64,000 nucleotides of DNA. It comes from an uncultured Chlorobiaceae bacterium. Its GTDB lineage: Bacteria > Bacteroidota > Chlorobiia > Chlorobiales > Chlorobiaceae. The DNA is taken from contig CAIJPS010000024.1 in assembly GCA_903822595.1 (NCBI GenBank), positions 62,001 to 126,000 on the forward strand, written 5' to 3'. The position numbers and the translations under genes were made by a program. The notes beneath the pieces were generated by a model that was not told the DNA's origin, ran no database searches, and worked only from the letters and a program-made list of their open reading frames with translations. The first letter of the stretch is position 1. Each line of letters opens with the position of its first letter. Below are positions 43,662 through 52,351 of this stretch, piece by piece.

Positions 43662-44131
43662 GTGCAAACGTACAGTTGATTTGGAAAAAAATTGAACATT
43701 TGCGTCGCATGCGCAACTATTTCGACTACTCACTTGAGCAGACCCTGCTGCTCATGCCAATAAGCGATTGGCATCAATTGAAACCAGAACATCATGAAAC
43801 ACTTGCGGCTTTTCGGGTGCGATTCAGTGAGTTTCAGGAGCATTTGGGAAAAATCATGCGTGCCATAGCCCGTGAAGAAGAGCAAAGCACTGAGCCTTTC
43901 AGTTTCGTACTGCTGTATATGGAAAAACTCGGTATTCTGGATACGGTTGAACACTGGAAAATGATTCGTGAACTGCGAAACGCAGTCAATCATGATTATG
44001 AAGAAAACGAACAACGACTATCCGAATTTTTCATGGCGCTAACCAAGGCTGCGCCAGAGTTATACGCATGGTTTAACTGCATTATCGAATTTTGCGAGTC
44101 GTCATACCCGGCACCCGACAGCGGTGCTTGA
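43658..44131 (+). CDS. hepT: HEPN-domain toxin (HepT-like)
   Basis: A 157-residue, mostly helical protein. The HEPN RNase motif R-x4-H-x-Y is Arg107, His112, Tyr114 in 'RELRNAVNHDYEEN'. Tyr114 would be the AMPylation target of MntA. HepT toxins cleave or damage tRNA. Gene order MNT-HEPN with a 4-nt overlap is the standard operon. At 157 residues it is somewhat longer than the common 130-145-residue HepT. Confidence 0.85.
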   Translation: MSANVQLIWKKIEHLRRMRNYFDYSLEQTLLLMPISDWHQLKPEHHETLAAFRVRFSEFQEHLGKIMRAIAREEEQSTEPFSFVLLYMEKLGILDTVEHWKMIRELRNAVNHDYEENEQRLSEFFMALTKAAPELYAWFNCIIEFCESSYPAPDSGA

Positions 44132-44210
44132 TGTCGCCCCGCCCAATCACAAAAAAACTCTCTATATTCCCTTGTAACAAAAAACATCAACACCATACCC
44201 TTCACCCGAC

Positions 44211-44672
44211 ATGCGCGACCACACCCCCGACTTCACCATGCATGAGCTGACCCTTCAGAACAAAACGCTCATCCGCCAAACCGTACAGCAACTGCTCGAG
44301 AAACTTGCCGACGACGGCAAGCTGACCCTCGACACCCTGCTTGAATTCTGGATTGAAGTGCCCGGCATCAAGCGACCCAGGGGAAGCTTCAGGGGTGGCT
44401 TTCTGATGCCCGACAGCTTTGTCTACATCAGCGACTATTTTCAGCCCGATACACCCCATGCCCTTATTCCTGGAGCGGCTTATGCCAGGGATGAAGTCAC
44501 CCTTGAAAAGGTATGGGATGACCTGCTCGACGAACTCTACTACCAGGTCGAAATTTTCACCTCTCCGCTCTCATCCGGAAAAGGGATAACGCTCGAGCTG
44601 TGGGCTGGTAACCGCCAGCGGCCTGAAGGTGAGTGGATTTACGCTGTCGATCGAAAAGTCGAGCTCGGTTAG
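44211..44672 (+). CDS. Hypothetical protein, no recognised family
   Basis: A 153-residue soluble protein, no signal peptide or membrane segment. The N-terminus is helical and polar ('LTLQNKTLIRQTVQQLLEKL') and the rest mixes acidic and aromatic residues ('FWIEVPGIKRPRGSFRGGF', 'YISDYFQPDTPHALIPGAAY', 'LDELYYQVEIFTSPL'). It ends 'YAVDRKVELG', overlapping the convergent nth stop by 4 nt. The 79-nt gap before it holds a half copy of the GC-rich motif at about 44134-44142. I cannot assign a function. Confidence 0.65.
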   Translation: MRDHTPDFTMHELTLQNKTLIRQTVQQLLEKLADDGKLTLDTLLEFWIEVPGIKRPRGSFRGGFLMPDSFVYISDYFQPDTPHALIPGAAYARDEVTLEKVWDDLLDELYYQVEIFTSPLSSGKGITLELWAGNRQRPEGEWIYAVDRKVELG

Positions 44673-45307
44673 TTTTTGCCGGTGTAGTCGCAGATGCTGC
44701 TGACAGCACAATGTGCACAGTCAGGCTTTTTTGCCTTGCAGGTGTAACGGCCGTGCAGCAGCAAATAGTGATGAAAGGGGAGAACCCACGCTTCAGGAAT
44801 AATGTTCATCAGCTCCTTTTCGGTCTGCTCCACCTTTTCGGTCCGAACCAGCCCGATCCGGTTTGAGACCCGGTGCACATGGGTATCGACCGGCATGACC
44901 GGCAGGCCAAAAGCATTGCTCAGTACAACATTCGCTGTTTTTCTGCCAACCCCCGGCAGGCTTTCAAGCTCCTCCCTTGTCCCGGGAACTTCACCGTGAA
45001 AGCGCTCAACCAGAATCCGGCTCACCTCAAGGATGTTTTTCGCCTTGTTGTTGCAGTAATTGATGGAGCTGACAAGGCTTCTCACCTCCTCAAGCTCCAT
45101 CCTGCTCATGCTCTCAGCATCCGGCGCAAACCGGAAAAGCTCCCGGGTAATGATATTCACCTGTTTATCCGTGGCCTGGGCCGCCAGAATGGTGGCCACA
45201 AGCAACTGAAACGCGCTTCCGTAGCAGAGCTCGCTCTTCGGGTTTGGATAGGCTGCGCCCAGCGCCTCATTGAGAACAACAATCTTTTCTCCAGGGGTCA
45301 GTTTCAT
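44669..45307 (-). CDS. nth: Endonuclease III
   Basis: A 212-residue DNA glycosylase/AP lyase. The HhH motif and catalytic Lys are in 'LPGVGRKTANVVLSNAFG', the catalytic Asp in 'PVDTHVHRVSNRIGL', and the 4Fe-4S cluster is Cys190-x6-Cys197-x2-Cys200-x5-Cys206. It removes oxidised pyrimidines. It is downstream of nusB by 6 nt on the same strand. Confidence 0.96.
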   Translation of the reverse strand: MKLTPGEKIVVLNEALGAAYPNPKSELCYGSAFQLLVATILAAQATDKQVNIITRELFRFAPDAESMSRMELEEVRSLVSSINYCNNKAKNILEVSRILVERFHGEVPGTREELESLPGVGRKTANVVLSNAFGLPVMPVDTHVHRVSNRIGLVRTEKVEQTEKELMNIIPEAWVLPFHHYLLLHGRYTCKAKKPDCAHCAVSSICDYTGKN

Positions 45308-45313
45308 GCCTCT

Positions 45314-45829
45314 TCAGCTCTCAATTTCCGGGTTTTCACTCTCGCTCTCCGCTGTCTGAAGCTTGGTCACCGATTGGTCAATCAGACCCCGTCCATTTTT
45401 ATGCACCTTCCCCTCACCCTTCAGATCATTGTAAATTGCATCAAGAATGCCGTTGACAAACTTGCTGCTCTTGTCGGTGCTGTTGAATTTTTTTGCGATT
45501 TCAATAGCCTCATTGATCGATACCTTGGGTGGAATATCCTCGCAGTAGAGGATTTCCGTCAGGGCCATACGAATGATATTCTTGTCAATGATGGCAATAC
45601 GGCTCATATCCCAGTTAAAGGTATGCTTCACAATATAACGGTCAATCTCCTCCATGTGCTCCTTGATGTTTTTCAAAAGCATATTGAAAAACTTCATGGC
45701 ATTGGCATCCGCAAGAATCTCCTCAGTCAAAAGCCATCCAGCGGCAGAGTCGATGTCGGTATCCCGGATTTCAATGGTATAGAGCGCCTGTAAAATCTTT
45801 TCACGTATTTGCCGTCGGTACGTCTTCAT
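45314..45829 (-). CDS. nusB: Transcription antitermination factor NusB
   Basis: A 171-residue protein from the ATG at 45829 ([17 protein letters not shown]). The helical NusB fold is seen in '[18 protein letters not shown]'-like segments, '[20 protein letters not shown]', '[16 protein letters not shown]' and '[16 protein letters not shown]'. It binds boxA RNA with S10 for rRNA antitermination. A longer frame to 45910 overlaps the HAD gene and is rejected. An acidic tail extends beyond the usual end. Confidence 0.93.
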   Translation of the reverse strand: MKTYRRQIREKILQALYTIEIRDTDIDSAAGWLLTEEILADANAMKFFNMLLKNIKEHMEEIDRYIVKHTFNWDMSRIAIIDKNIIRMALTEILYCEDIPPKVSINEAIEIAKKFNSTDKSSKFVNGILDAIYNDLKGEGKVHKNGRGLIDQSVTKLQTAESESENPEIES

Positions 45830-45839
45830 AAAAGAGCAA

Positions 45840-46541
45840 TTAATTGATTGAGGAGTGGAGGATTTCACCGAGAACAACATCAGTCCGGCCCAGGTTTTCA
45901 TACAAAACATGCGGATGGTGTTTTTTCAGCTCCTCCGTTGAATAGTTGCCAGTCGCAACGGCAATAGACTTTGCGTTCACAACCCTGGCACACGCAATAT
46001 CGTGTTCCGTGTCGCCAATGATAATGATGTCGTGATTAAAAAATTGTACACCGGTAAGCTGGTACGCTTTTGCGACAGCAACCGCAGGCAGTTCATTGCG
46101 ACTGGGTGCATCATCAGCGAATGCCCCGAAGGGAAAGTAGTGATTTATTTCAGGAAGAAGGAGTTTGTGCCGTCCCGACTCTTCAAAATTTCCGGTCAAC
46201 AGAGCGAGCATCACTTCGGAACAGCCTGAAAGCTCCTGAAGGAGTTCAGGGATGCCCAACATCAGACTGACGTCCGAAGCCCGGGCACTCTGGCGGAACC
46301 GTTCGATATAGCACTCTTTGGCCCGCTCGAATTTTTCGGTGATCTCACCCTCGCCGAGTCCTGCACTTAGCAGAACCTCATAAAAGATGACGCTGTCCAT
46401 CTTGCCACAAAAATTGTGTGTGCCAGCACTTCCCGCAGTTCCATAGACCTCCGTCAGGGCATCAACAAGGACGCTGCGATTAATCTTGTTCACCGAAAGC
46501 AATGTTCCGTCGATATCAAATAACACAAGTTTCTTCAGCAT
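45840..46541 (-). CDS. HAD-superfamily phosphatase (Gph-like)
   Basis: A 233-residue HAD hydrolase. Motif I is '[11 protein letters not shown]', motif II Thr is in 'LLTGNFEES', and motif IV is '[16 protein letters not shown]'. Helical cap domain inserted after motif I (about residues 16-90). It resembles phosphoglycolate phosphatase and pyrophosphatase PpaX types, but substrate cannot be read. It lies 10 nt upstream of nusB. Confidence 0.85.
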   Translation of the reverse strand: MLKKLVLFDIDGTLLSVNKINRSVLVDALTEVYGTAGSAGTHNFCGKMDSVIFYEVLLSAGLGEGEITEKFERAKECYIERFRQSARASDVSLMLGIPELLQELSGCSEVMLALLTGNFEESGRHKLLLPEINHYFPFGAFADDAPSRNELPAVAVAKAYQLTGVQFFNHDIIIIGDTEHDIACARVVNAKSIAVATGNYSTEELKKHHPHVLYENLGRTDVVLGEILHSSIN

Positions 46542-46559
46542 GGCATTTCCCGGAACCTC

Positions 46560-49500
46560 TCAAATCCTTATTTTTTCAAGTCGTACGGGAATCAGTTTCG
46601 ATACCCCCTCCTCCTCCATAGTGACCCCGTAAAGAGCCTGACAGGAGGCCATCGTTTTTTTGTTGTGCGTAACAATAATGAATTGAGTGTTATTCTCAAA
46701 TTTTTTCAGAAGTTTAATAAACCGGTTGACATTGGCGTCATCCAGCGGGGCATCCACTTCATCAAGAATGCAGAAAGGGCTCGGCTTCACCAGATAGATG
46801 GCAAAAAGCAGTGAAAGTGCCGTCAGCGCCTTCTCACCACCGCTCAACTGCTCAATCGAGAGAGGCTTTTTCCCCTTTGGTTTAGCCACAATCTCAATGT
46901 GGGCATCAAGAGGGTCTTCTTCGGCATGAATGAGCAGATCCACCTCATCTTCCAAATCAAAAAGCTCACGAAAAATAGCGATAAAGTTTTTTCTCACCTC
47001 ACCAAACGTAGCTTCAAATTTCAGCAGGGCAGCCTTGTTAATCTCCTCAATGGTCGATCGAAGCTCCCTCTCGGCGTTAAGCAGATCTTGCCGCTGTCCG
47101 ACAAGAAAATCGAGTCGTTTTTTCTCCTCCTCATACTCATCAAGCGCCAGCTCATTGACAGCGCCAAACTGCACCCGCTGTCCGTTCAGCGCCTCAAGCG
47201 TCTGCTTCGCCGCAGTGCGGTCAAAGGCATCATCAAGAGGCGGTTCAGCCATCAAGGCGAGGTCACAATTGTATTTTACCTGGGCCTCTGTGAAGAGATG
47301 GTCCAGCGATTGCTCCAGTTGTATATTTTCATGCGTAAGTCCCGCAAGCGACTGTTGCAAGGCGTCATGTTTTTTCCGGAGCTCCCTCAGAACCTTCTGG
47401 CTTTCATGATGTTGCGCCTGCCGTTCCCGGTAGGCCAATCCAAGGTCACCAACCCGTTTCTGCTCTCCGGCCGCCACAAGAAGCAGCTCCTCCAGCTCCA
47501 TTTTTATCCCTTCAGATGCTTTCCGCCCAAGGAGCCGTTTTTTTTCAGCGGCAGCTCCATCAGCATGGAGCCTTTTGATCTCTTCATGCAGCGCTTTTCT
47601 GTTCTCTTCACAGGCAGCAAGGCTGAAACTCAGCTTCTCAAATTCGAGAAGGGCATCCTTGTATCGGCTCTGACGAGCCTGCATCTCCCGGCCAAAGAGA
47701 TGATGGCGCGTTTCAAGTGCGGTAAGGTTCTCCTGCAGCAGCCTGATTTTTTCACTAAAACGAGCTGAAGCTGATGCCTTGCCCTCGATTGCAGGCAAAA
47801 GCGCCAGCAGCTCAGCTTCGCAAGCCGCTTTTTGTGCAACCATTGCCGCTCTCTCAACTTCAGCCTGCTGCACCTCCCGCTTGCGGCCACTCTCCTCTGC
47901 ATCCAGTCGGGCAGCACTCTTTTCAAGCACTCCCAGCTCCCTGGCAAGACGCTCAACCTCGCGGCGCTCATCATCCGCCCTGATTGAAGCCATTGTATCG
48001 CGCAGTTGCAAAAGAGCTTTCTCCTCCATCGTGACCGCTTTATCGAGAGCCACCAGCTCCTTCTGCAGACCGTCACGCAGAGCCCTTCTCCCCAGCCGCA
48101 ACCCCTCGCCGCTGCTCGAGCTTCCACCAAAAAGGAGCCCCCTGCCAGCAAATTTTTCACCTTCACTCGTTACAAATGAGCAGTCAGGATGGAGCAAGGC
48201 AAGCGATTCCGCTCTCCGCAAATCCGGCACCACGTAGCTTTTCCCAAGCATCAGCAACAGGGCGTGATGCAGCTCCTCAGGATACTGAACAAGATCAACC
48301 GTTCTTGTTGCACCATCGATCTCCGGGTAGTCAACCCCGTTACTCTGGCTGACCAGATCAAGCACCAGAAAATGGAGCTTTCCCTTATTGGAGCGAGTAA
48401 GATGGGCGATTCCCTCCTTGGCCTCCTGCAGCGACTGGCAGACATAATAACTCATGCTGTCGCCAAGTGCGGCATTAACCGCTTTGCGGTAGGCATGATC
48501 AAGCGACAGAAGATCCGACAGGCATCCCAGCCCCTGTTTTCCGCTCTTCTGCTTTTCGAGAAACCCGATTCCCTCCGGCATTCCCTCAAAATTGTCGAGC
48601 ACCGAGTTCGCAAGCAGAATCTGGTTGTGCACCCGTTCCCTCTCAGAACGCTTCCGAAGGAGAGCCTCCTGTTTTCCCTCAATTTGAAGCTTCACACTCT
48701 CCAGCCGTTCCCGCACACCCTCTTCCCGTCTCCTCGCTTCAGCGACTGCTCCAACTTTTTGATTGATCTCCTCCTGCAACTCCACCTCCACACTACAGGA
48801 CTCCGTTATCTTCTCCCGAATGGCCACCTGTTTTGCTTCAAGCCGCTCAAGAGTCGAACGCAAATACTCTCGCTTCGATTCAAGGCTGTGTTTTGTCAAC
48901 GCCAGGTGGTTAGCCGCACTCTGCTCTTCAGCGCAAAGCCTCCGCTCCCGTGCAAGTTCCTCCCTTTGATGGCCAAGCGTGGCATTGAGCTGGTCATGCT
49001 CAACAACAAGACTCTGAAATGCCTCGTGGAGCTCGTTGCACTTCGCTTCACAAGGAGCTTTTCGCTCCAGCATGTTCTGCTCCAGCAACGCCTGCTCTCC
49101 GCTTTTTTCCTCTTTATTGCTGATAATTGCCCTGAAACGAGCAATATCGGCAGCAAGACCCTTTTGATGCTCATCATGCTGCAAAAGAGACTTTTCAAGG
49201 GTGTGAATCCGCTGATTGCTCTCGTTCAGCCTTCTCTGACCCTCCGAAAGAGTACTCTCCTCCTTAAGCAACAGCAACTCCCTCTCCTCGGCAGCGCTCT
49301 CCTCAGTCGCGATGGTTGTTGCACAAGCATGGTGCAACTTCTCCTCCTCCCTTATTCGGCGCTGCATCGGCTCAAGTTTTTCGCGCAACTCCTCCATCTG
49401 CAGCCAGGAGAGCGCAAGGTCAAGTTCACGAATTTTCCTTTTCAGCGCCCTCAACTTTTCAGCTTTACGCACCTGCAACTTCAGGCTCCGCACCTTTTTC

Positions 49501-50096
49501 TCAACCTCCGTCACCACATCATCAACGCGGGAGAGGTCACGCGAAGTACTTTCAAGCAGCTTGAAAGTCTGTTTTCGCCTCTGTTTATAACGGGTTATCC
49601 CTGCCGCCTCCTCAAAAAGCTTCAGGCGCTCCTCACTTTTGTTGCTGATAATCTCCTCAATCATCTTCAACTCAATAACCGAATAAGCATCACTGCCCAT
49701 CCCGGTATCGGTGAAAAGGTCAAGAATATCCTTCAGACGGCAAGGCACAAGGTTTAAAAAAAACTCGCTATCACCATTCCGGTAAAGACGACGGGTAACC
49801 GTCACCTCGGTATATTCAATCGGTAAAACATTTCGCGTATTCTCGATCGTCAGAGAAACTTCGGTAAGACTCAGAGGCTTCAGGTTCCTCGACCCATTAA
49901 AAATGATATTCTCCATCTTTGCCGACCGGAGCAGCGAAGACTTCTGCTCACCCAGAACCCAGCGCATGGCATCCACAACATTCGTCTTGCCACATCCATT
50001 AGGCCCCACAATTGCCGTAAGACCCTTGTCAAATTTTATTCTGACCTTATGCGCAAAGCTCTTGAAGCCAAAAAGCTCAATTTTCGAAAGATACAT
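46560..50096 (-). CDS. smc: Chromosome segregation protein SMC
   Basis: A 1178-residue condensin ATPase from 50096 (MYLSKIELFGFKSFA). Walker A is 'VGPNGCGKTNVVDAMRWVLG' (about 32-51), followed by coiled coil, the hinge around 500-650 ('GIGFLEKQKSGKQGLGCLSD', 'FAGRGLLFGGSSSSGEG'), a second coiled coil, then the signature 'QLSGGEKALTALSLLFAIY' and Walker B 'FCILDEVDAPLDD'. It works with ScpA and ScpB; scpB is in this window at 34.4 kb. The 178 nt upstream hold three GC-rich hairpins. Confidence 0.97.
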   Translation of the reverse strand: MYLSKIELFGFKSFAHKVRIKFDKGLTAIVGPNGCGKTNVVDAMRWVLGEQKSSLLRSAKMENIIFNGSRNLKPLSLTEVSLTIENTRNVLPIEYTEVTVTRRLYRNGDSEFFLNLVPCRLKDILDLFTDTGMGSDAYSVIELKMIEEIISNKSEERLKLFEEAAGITRYKQRRKQTFKLLESTSRDLSRVDDVVTEVEKKVRSLKLQVRKAEKLRALKRKIRELDLALSWLQMEELREKLEPMQRRIREEEKLHHACATTIATEESAAEERELLLLKEESTLSEGQRRLNESNQRIHTLEKSLLQHDEHQKGLAADIARFRAIISNKEEKSGEQALLEQNMLERKAPCEAKCNELHEAFQSLVVEHDQLNATLGHQREELARERRLCAEEQSAANHLALTKHSLESKREYLRSTLERLEAKQVAIREKITESCSVEVELQEEINQKVGAVAEARRREEGVRERLESVKLQIEGKQEALLRKRSERERVHNQILLANSVLDNFEGMPEGIGFLEKQKSGKQGLGCLSDLLSLDHAYRKAVNAALGDSMSYYVCQSLQEAKEGIAHLTRSNKGKLHFLVLDLVSQSNGVDYPEIDGATRTVDLVQYPEELHHALLLMLGKSYVVPDLRRAESLALLHPDCSFVTSEGEKFAGRGLLFGGSSSSGEGLRLGRRALRDGLQKELVALDKAVTMEEKALLQLRDTMASIRADDERREVERLARELGVLEKSAARLDAEESGRKREVQQAEVERAAMVAQKAACEAELLALLPAIEGKASASARFSEKIRLLQENLTALETRHHLFGREMQARQSRYKDALLEFEKLSFSLAACEENRKALHEEIKRLHADGAAAEKKRLLGRKASEGIKMELEELLLVAAGEQKRVGDLGLAYRERQAQHHESQKVLRELRKKHDALQQSLAGLTHENIQLEQSLDHLFTEAQVKYNCDLALMAEPPLDDAFDRTAAKQTLEALNGQRVQFGAVNELALDEYEEEKKRLDFLVGQRQDLLNAERELRSTIEEINKAALLKFEATFGEVRKNFIAIFRELFDLEDEVDLLIHAEEDPLDAHIEIVAKPKGKKPLSIEQLSGGEKALTALSLLFAIYLVKPSPFCILDEVDAPLDDANVNRFIKLLKKFENNTQFIIVTHNKKTMASCQALYGVTMEEEGVSKLIPVRLEKIRI

Positions 50097-50179
50097 CTGA
50101 ACAACGAGACAATGAGGGGTTGACAATCACAATCCAGGCCAGAAAAACCAATGTAAACAAAAAAACAAACCCCCAAAAC

Positions 50180-50206
50180 CGTACGGGCGGGGCACGCACC
50201 CCCCAA
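50180..50206. repeat. GC-rich hairpin repeat, degenerate copy 4
   Basis: GTACGGGCGGGGCACGCACC followed by CCCC keeps the left arm GGGCGGGG, but the right arm is degraded. It is the first of three copies in tandem in the smc-folP gap. It begins 84 nt upstream of the smc ATG. Confidence 0.6.
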
Positions 50207-50207
50207 C

Positions 50208-50232
50208 CGTAAGGGCGGGGTGACCCCGCCCT
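50208..50232. repeat. GC-rich hairpin repeat, copy 5
   Basis: GGGCGGGG (50213-50220), TGA, CCCCGCCC (50224-50231) forms a perfect 8-bp stem. It is the second of three copies in the gap between smc and folP. Confidence 0.8.
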
Positions 50233-50250
50233 CCCCGCATCAATCAAAAC

Positions 50251-50278
50251 CGTACGGGCGGGGTCACCCCGCCCCTAC
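50251..50278. repeat. GC-rich hairpin repeat, copy 6 (contains folP stop codon)
   Basis: GGGCGGGG (50256-50263), TCA, CCCCGCCC (50267-50274) with flanking CGTAC and CTAC. The CTA at 50275-50277 is the folP stop codon TAG on the minus strand, so the repeat defines the end of that gene. Confidence 0.85.
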
Positions 50279-51141
50279 AATCGGGGATTGTGGGTGGCGC
50301 GGACGATGGCGGCGCATGCTGCGGCCTGGGCAACGTCGTGCACCCGTAATATGGATGCGCCACGCATCAGGGCGATCGTTTGTGCGGCGATGGTGGCGGC
50401 CAGCCTTTCGGATGGCGGCGGGGTCTCCCCGCCGGTCAGGGTAATGGCATAGCCGAGAAACGATTTACGGGACACACCCGCCAGAACCGGGCGGCCCAGA
50501 GCAAGCAGTGAACCAAGCTGATCAAGCAGTTGGAAATTCTCCGCAACACTTTTGCCGAACCCGAAGCCCGGATCAACGATAATATCCTCAATCGAATACT
50601 CTTCAGCCAGCGCTATGGAGCGCGACAGAATATGGCTCACCCGTGTCACAATATCCTCTTCTCCCGCCTCAGCAGCCGTGCTCCACTGCATCGACTCCGG
50701 TCTCACCGGCGTATGCATCAACACTACAGCCGCCTGGTACTTCCCGCAAACAGCGGGAAGGTTGCGGTCGAAGGTAAAGCCCGAAATATCATTGACGATA
50801 TGAGCCCCTGCCCGCAACGCCTCTTCGGCCACCTCCGCCTTGAACGTGTCGATTGAAATCAGAATATCGGTTTTCTGGCGCAAAAGGGCAATCAACGGCA
50901 CCGTACGCTCAATCTCCTCACGGGCAGAGACTTTATCAGCCCCCGGCCGCGACGACTCACCGCCAATATCGATAATTGATGCACCTTCCCCGATCATCAC
51001 CAACGCATGATCCAGAGCCCGATCAAGGTCGACGCCACCGCTGCCCGCGAACACCCCGCCATCATAAAACGAATCAGGCGTGGTATTCAAAATCCCCATG
51101 ATCAAAGGCCCCGCCGAGAAATCGATCAAATGCATACCCAC
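50275..51141 (-). CDS. folP: Dihydropteroate synthase
   Basis: A 288-residue TIM-barrel enzyme joining 4-aminobenzoate to the pterin. Signatures are 'IMGILNTTPDSFYDGG', 'IIDIGGESSRPGADKV', 'IVDPGFGFGKSVAENFQLL', 'VLAGVSRKSFLGY' and 'GASILRVHDV'. The segment 'LTGGETPPPSERL' after the SRKSF loop carries an insertion encoded by the hairpin repeat at 50417-50433; it sits in a surface loop, so activity may be kept. The stop codon also comes from a repeat copy. Start at 51141, or Met3 at 51135. Confidence 0.94.
   Translation of the reverse strand: MGMHLIDFSAGPLIMGILNTTPDSFYDGGVFAGSGGVDLDRALDHALVMIGEGASIIDIGGESSRPGADKVSAREEIERTVPLIALLRQKTDILISIDTFKAEVAEEALRAGAHIVNDISGFTFDRNLPAVCGKYQAAVVLMHTPVRPESMQWSTAAEAGEEDIVTRVSHILSRSIALAEEYSIEDIIVDPGFGFGKSVAENFQLLDQLGSLLALGRPVLAGVSRKSFLGYAITLTGGETPPPSERLAATIAAQTIALMRGASILRVHDVAQAAACAAIVRATHNPRL
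50417..50433. repeat. GC-rich hairpin repeat inside folP, copy 7
   Basis: GGCGGGG-TCT-CCCCGCC (perfect 7-bp stem) lies within the folP reading frame and is read on the minus strand as GGETPPP. It is in frame and has not disrupted the gene. Confidence 0.8.
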
Positions 51142-51161
51142 CGTTATTTTGTTATTATTCC

Positions 51162-51187
51162 CGTAGGGGCGGGGTCATCCCGCCCTC
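51162..51187. repeat. GC-rich hairpin repeat, copy 8
   Basis: CGTAGGGGCGGGGTCATCCC continues into GCCCTC. GGGCGGGG pairs with TCCCGCCC with one G-T. It lies 21 nt upstream of the folP start, in the 95-nt gap to the M50 protease gene. Together with copies 4-7 it brackets folP. Confidence 0.75.
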
Positions 51188-51236
51188 TTCAACGGTATTC
51201 ATGCCGTGTCGTGTGATATGGTATATATCGTCGTGT

Positions 51237-52271
51237 TTAACGGATTCCGAACGGCACCGGCGTGAAGGTAACAACAAAGACCGCTATGGCTACCCACCCA
51301 TACACCACTCTTAATGGAGAAAGGGGATGGTCATGCACGGTCGGAGGATGGTTCAGACCGATAACATGCGAAAGAATCAGTGACCACAAAATCCAGCCAG
51401 ACCACGACCACTGCAGCAGCACCTGCGGTATCAAAGCCATTGCCTCCGGTCTGATCCAGGAGAGCAGCAACTCCAGAAATGAGGGAAAACCGAGAAGCAT
51501 GATAAAGAAGAGAAAAGCTCTTGCCGCTTTTGCATGTCCTTTTCTCCCAAACAGCGCATAAATAATATGGCCGCCGTCAAGCTGGCCGACCGGAAGCAGA
51601 TTCAGTGCGGTCACCAGTGACGACAACCAGCCCGCAAACAGGAAAGGATAGTGATACATCTCCGTCATCGGCGGCAGATTTTTCGGTGCAATCACGTGCT
51701 CAAGAAAAATCCAGAGCAGATTTTTTCCAAGAACAAGGGTGCCCGCCGGTACCGGTACCCCAGCCTCCATACCGCCCGGTGTCAGATATTCAGGATGAAT
51801 GGTATAAATAAAGTCAGTTGGCGGAAGATTCAGAAAACCATAGACCAAAAGCCCGACGCATACCGCAAACCCGCCCATCGGCCCTGAAACGCCAATATCA
51901 AACAGGGAGTTTGTTCCCGGAATCCGCTCCTTCACCTTTATCACCGCACCCATCGTCCCCAGGCTCAGAAAAGAGGGCAGGGGAGGCATAGGAATGTAAT
52001 AGGGAAGCGTTGCCCGCACACGGTGGTGCAGCGCTGCAAAAAAGTGGCCAAACTCGTGGACAGTCAGGAAGAGAAGAAGCGACAACGAGTAGGGAATACC
52101 CGGAGCAAGTGAGATGATGAAGAGCGCAGGAGAACGAAAATTGATCTGATTCCCACCCCAGAAGGCACCTGCCCAGAGCGTGGTTACCACCGTTAAAAGA
52201 AAGAGGAGCAGATGAAGCGGGTAGTTTTGGCTGGCGAGAGCGGTTCGTTTTTGAAAAATCGGAAAACTCAT
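51237..52271 (-). CDS. Site-2 protease-family (M50) membrane metalloprotease
   Basis: A 344-residue membrane protein starting at 52271 (MSFPIFQKRTALAS). The Zn motif HEFGH is in 'LTVHEFGHFFAALHH' and the third ligand Asp in 'LLPVGQLDGGHIIYAL'. It has about seven hydrophobic segments. M50 enzymes cleave within or near membranes; EGY1-like relatives are common in phototrophs. No PDZ domain is visible. The substrate is unknown. Confidence 0.88.
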   Translation of the reverse strand: MSFPIFQKRTALASQNYPLHLLLFLLTVVTTLWAGAFWGGNQINFRSPALFIISLAPGIPYSLSLLLFLTVHEFGHFFAALHHRVRATLPYYIPMPPLPSFLSLGTMGAVIKVKERIPGTNSLFDIGVSGPMGGFAVCVGLLVYGFLNLPPTDFIYTIHPEYLTPGGMEAGVPVPAGTLVLGKNLLWIFLEHVIAPKNLPPMTEMYHYPFLFAGWLSSLVTALNLLPVGQLDGGHIIYALFGRKGHAKAARAFLFFIMLLGFPSFLELLLSWIRPEAMALIPQVLLQWSWSGWILWSLILSHVIGLNHPPTVHDHPLSPLRVVYGWVAIAVFVVTFTPVPFGIR

Positions 52272-52351
52272 GAAATCAATGCTGAAACAGTTGCGAAACA
52301 CTCAAACCCATCGCCGTCCCACAGTATAGCGGGACGGCTCTGTTACCCGTT

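Noticed and set aside
44873-45793. A 306-codon open frame opposite nth and nusB
   Set aside because: Antisense to two clearly recognised genes; no motif and no ribosome-binding site.
48189-49757. A 522-codon open frame opposite smc
   Set aside because: It lies fully antisense to smc, whose SMC motifs are certain. The protein is Leu/Phe/His-rich shadow sequence with no domain.
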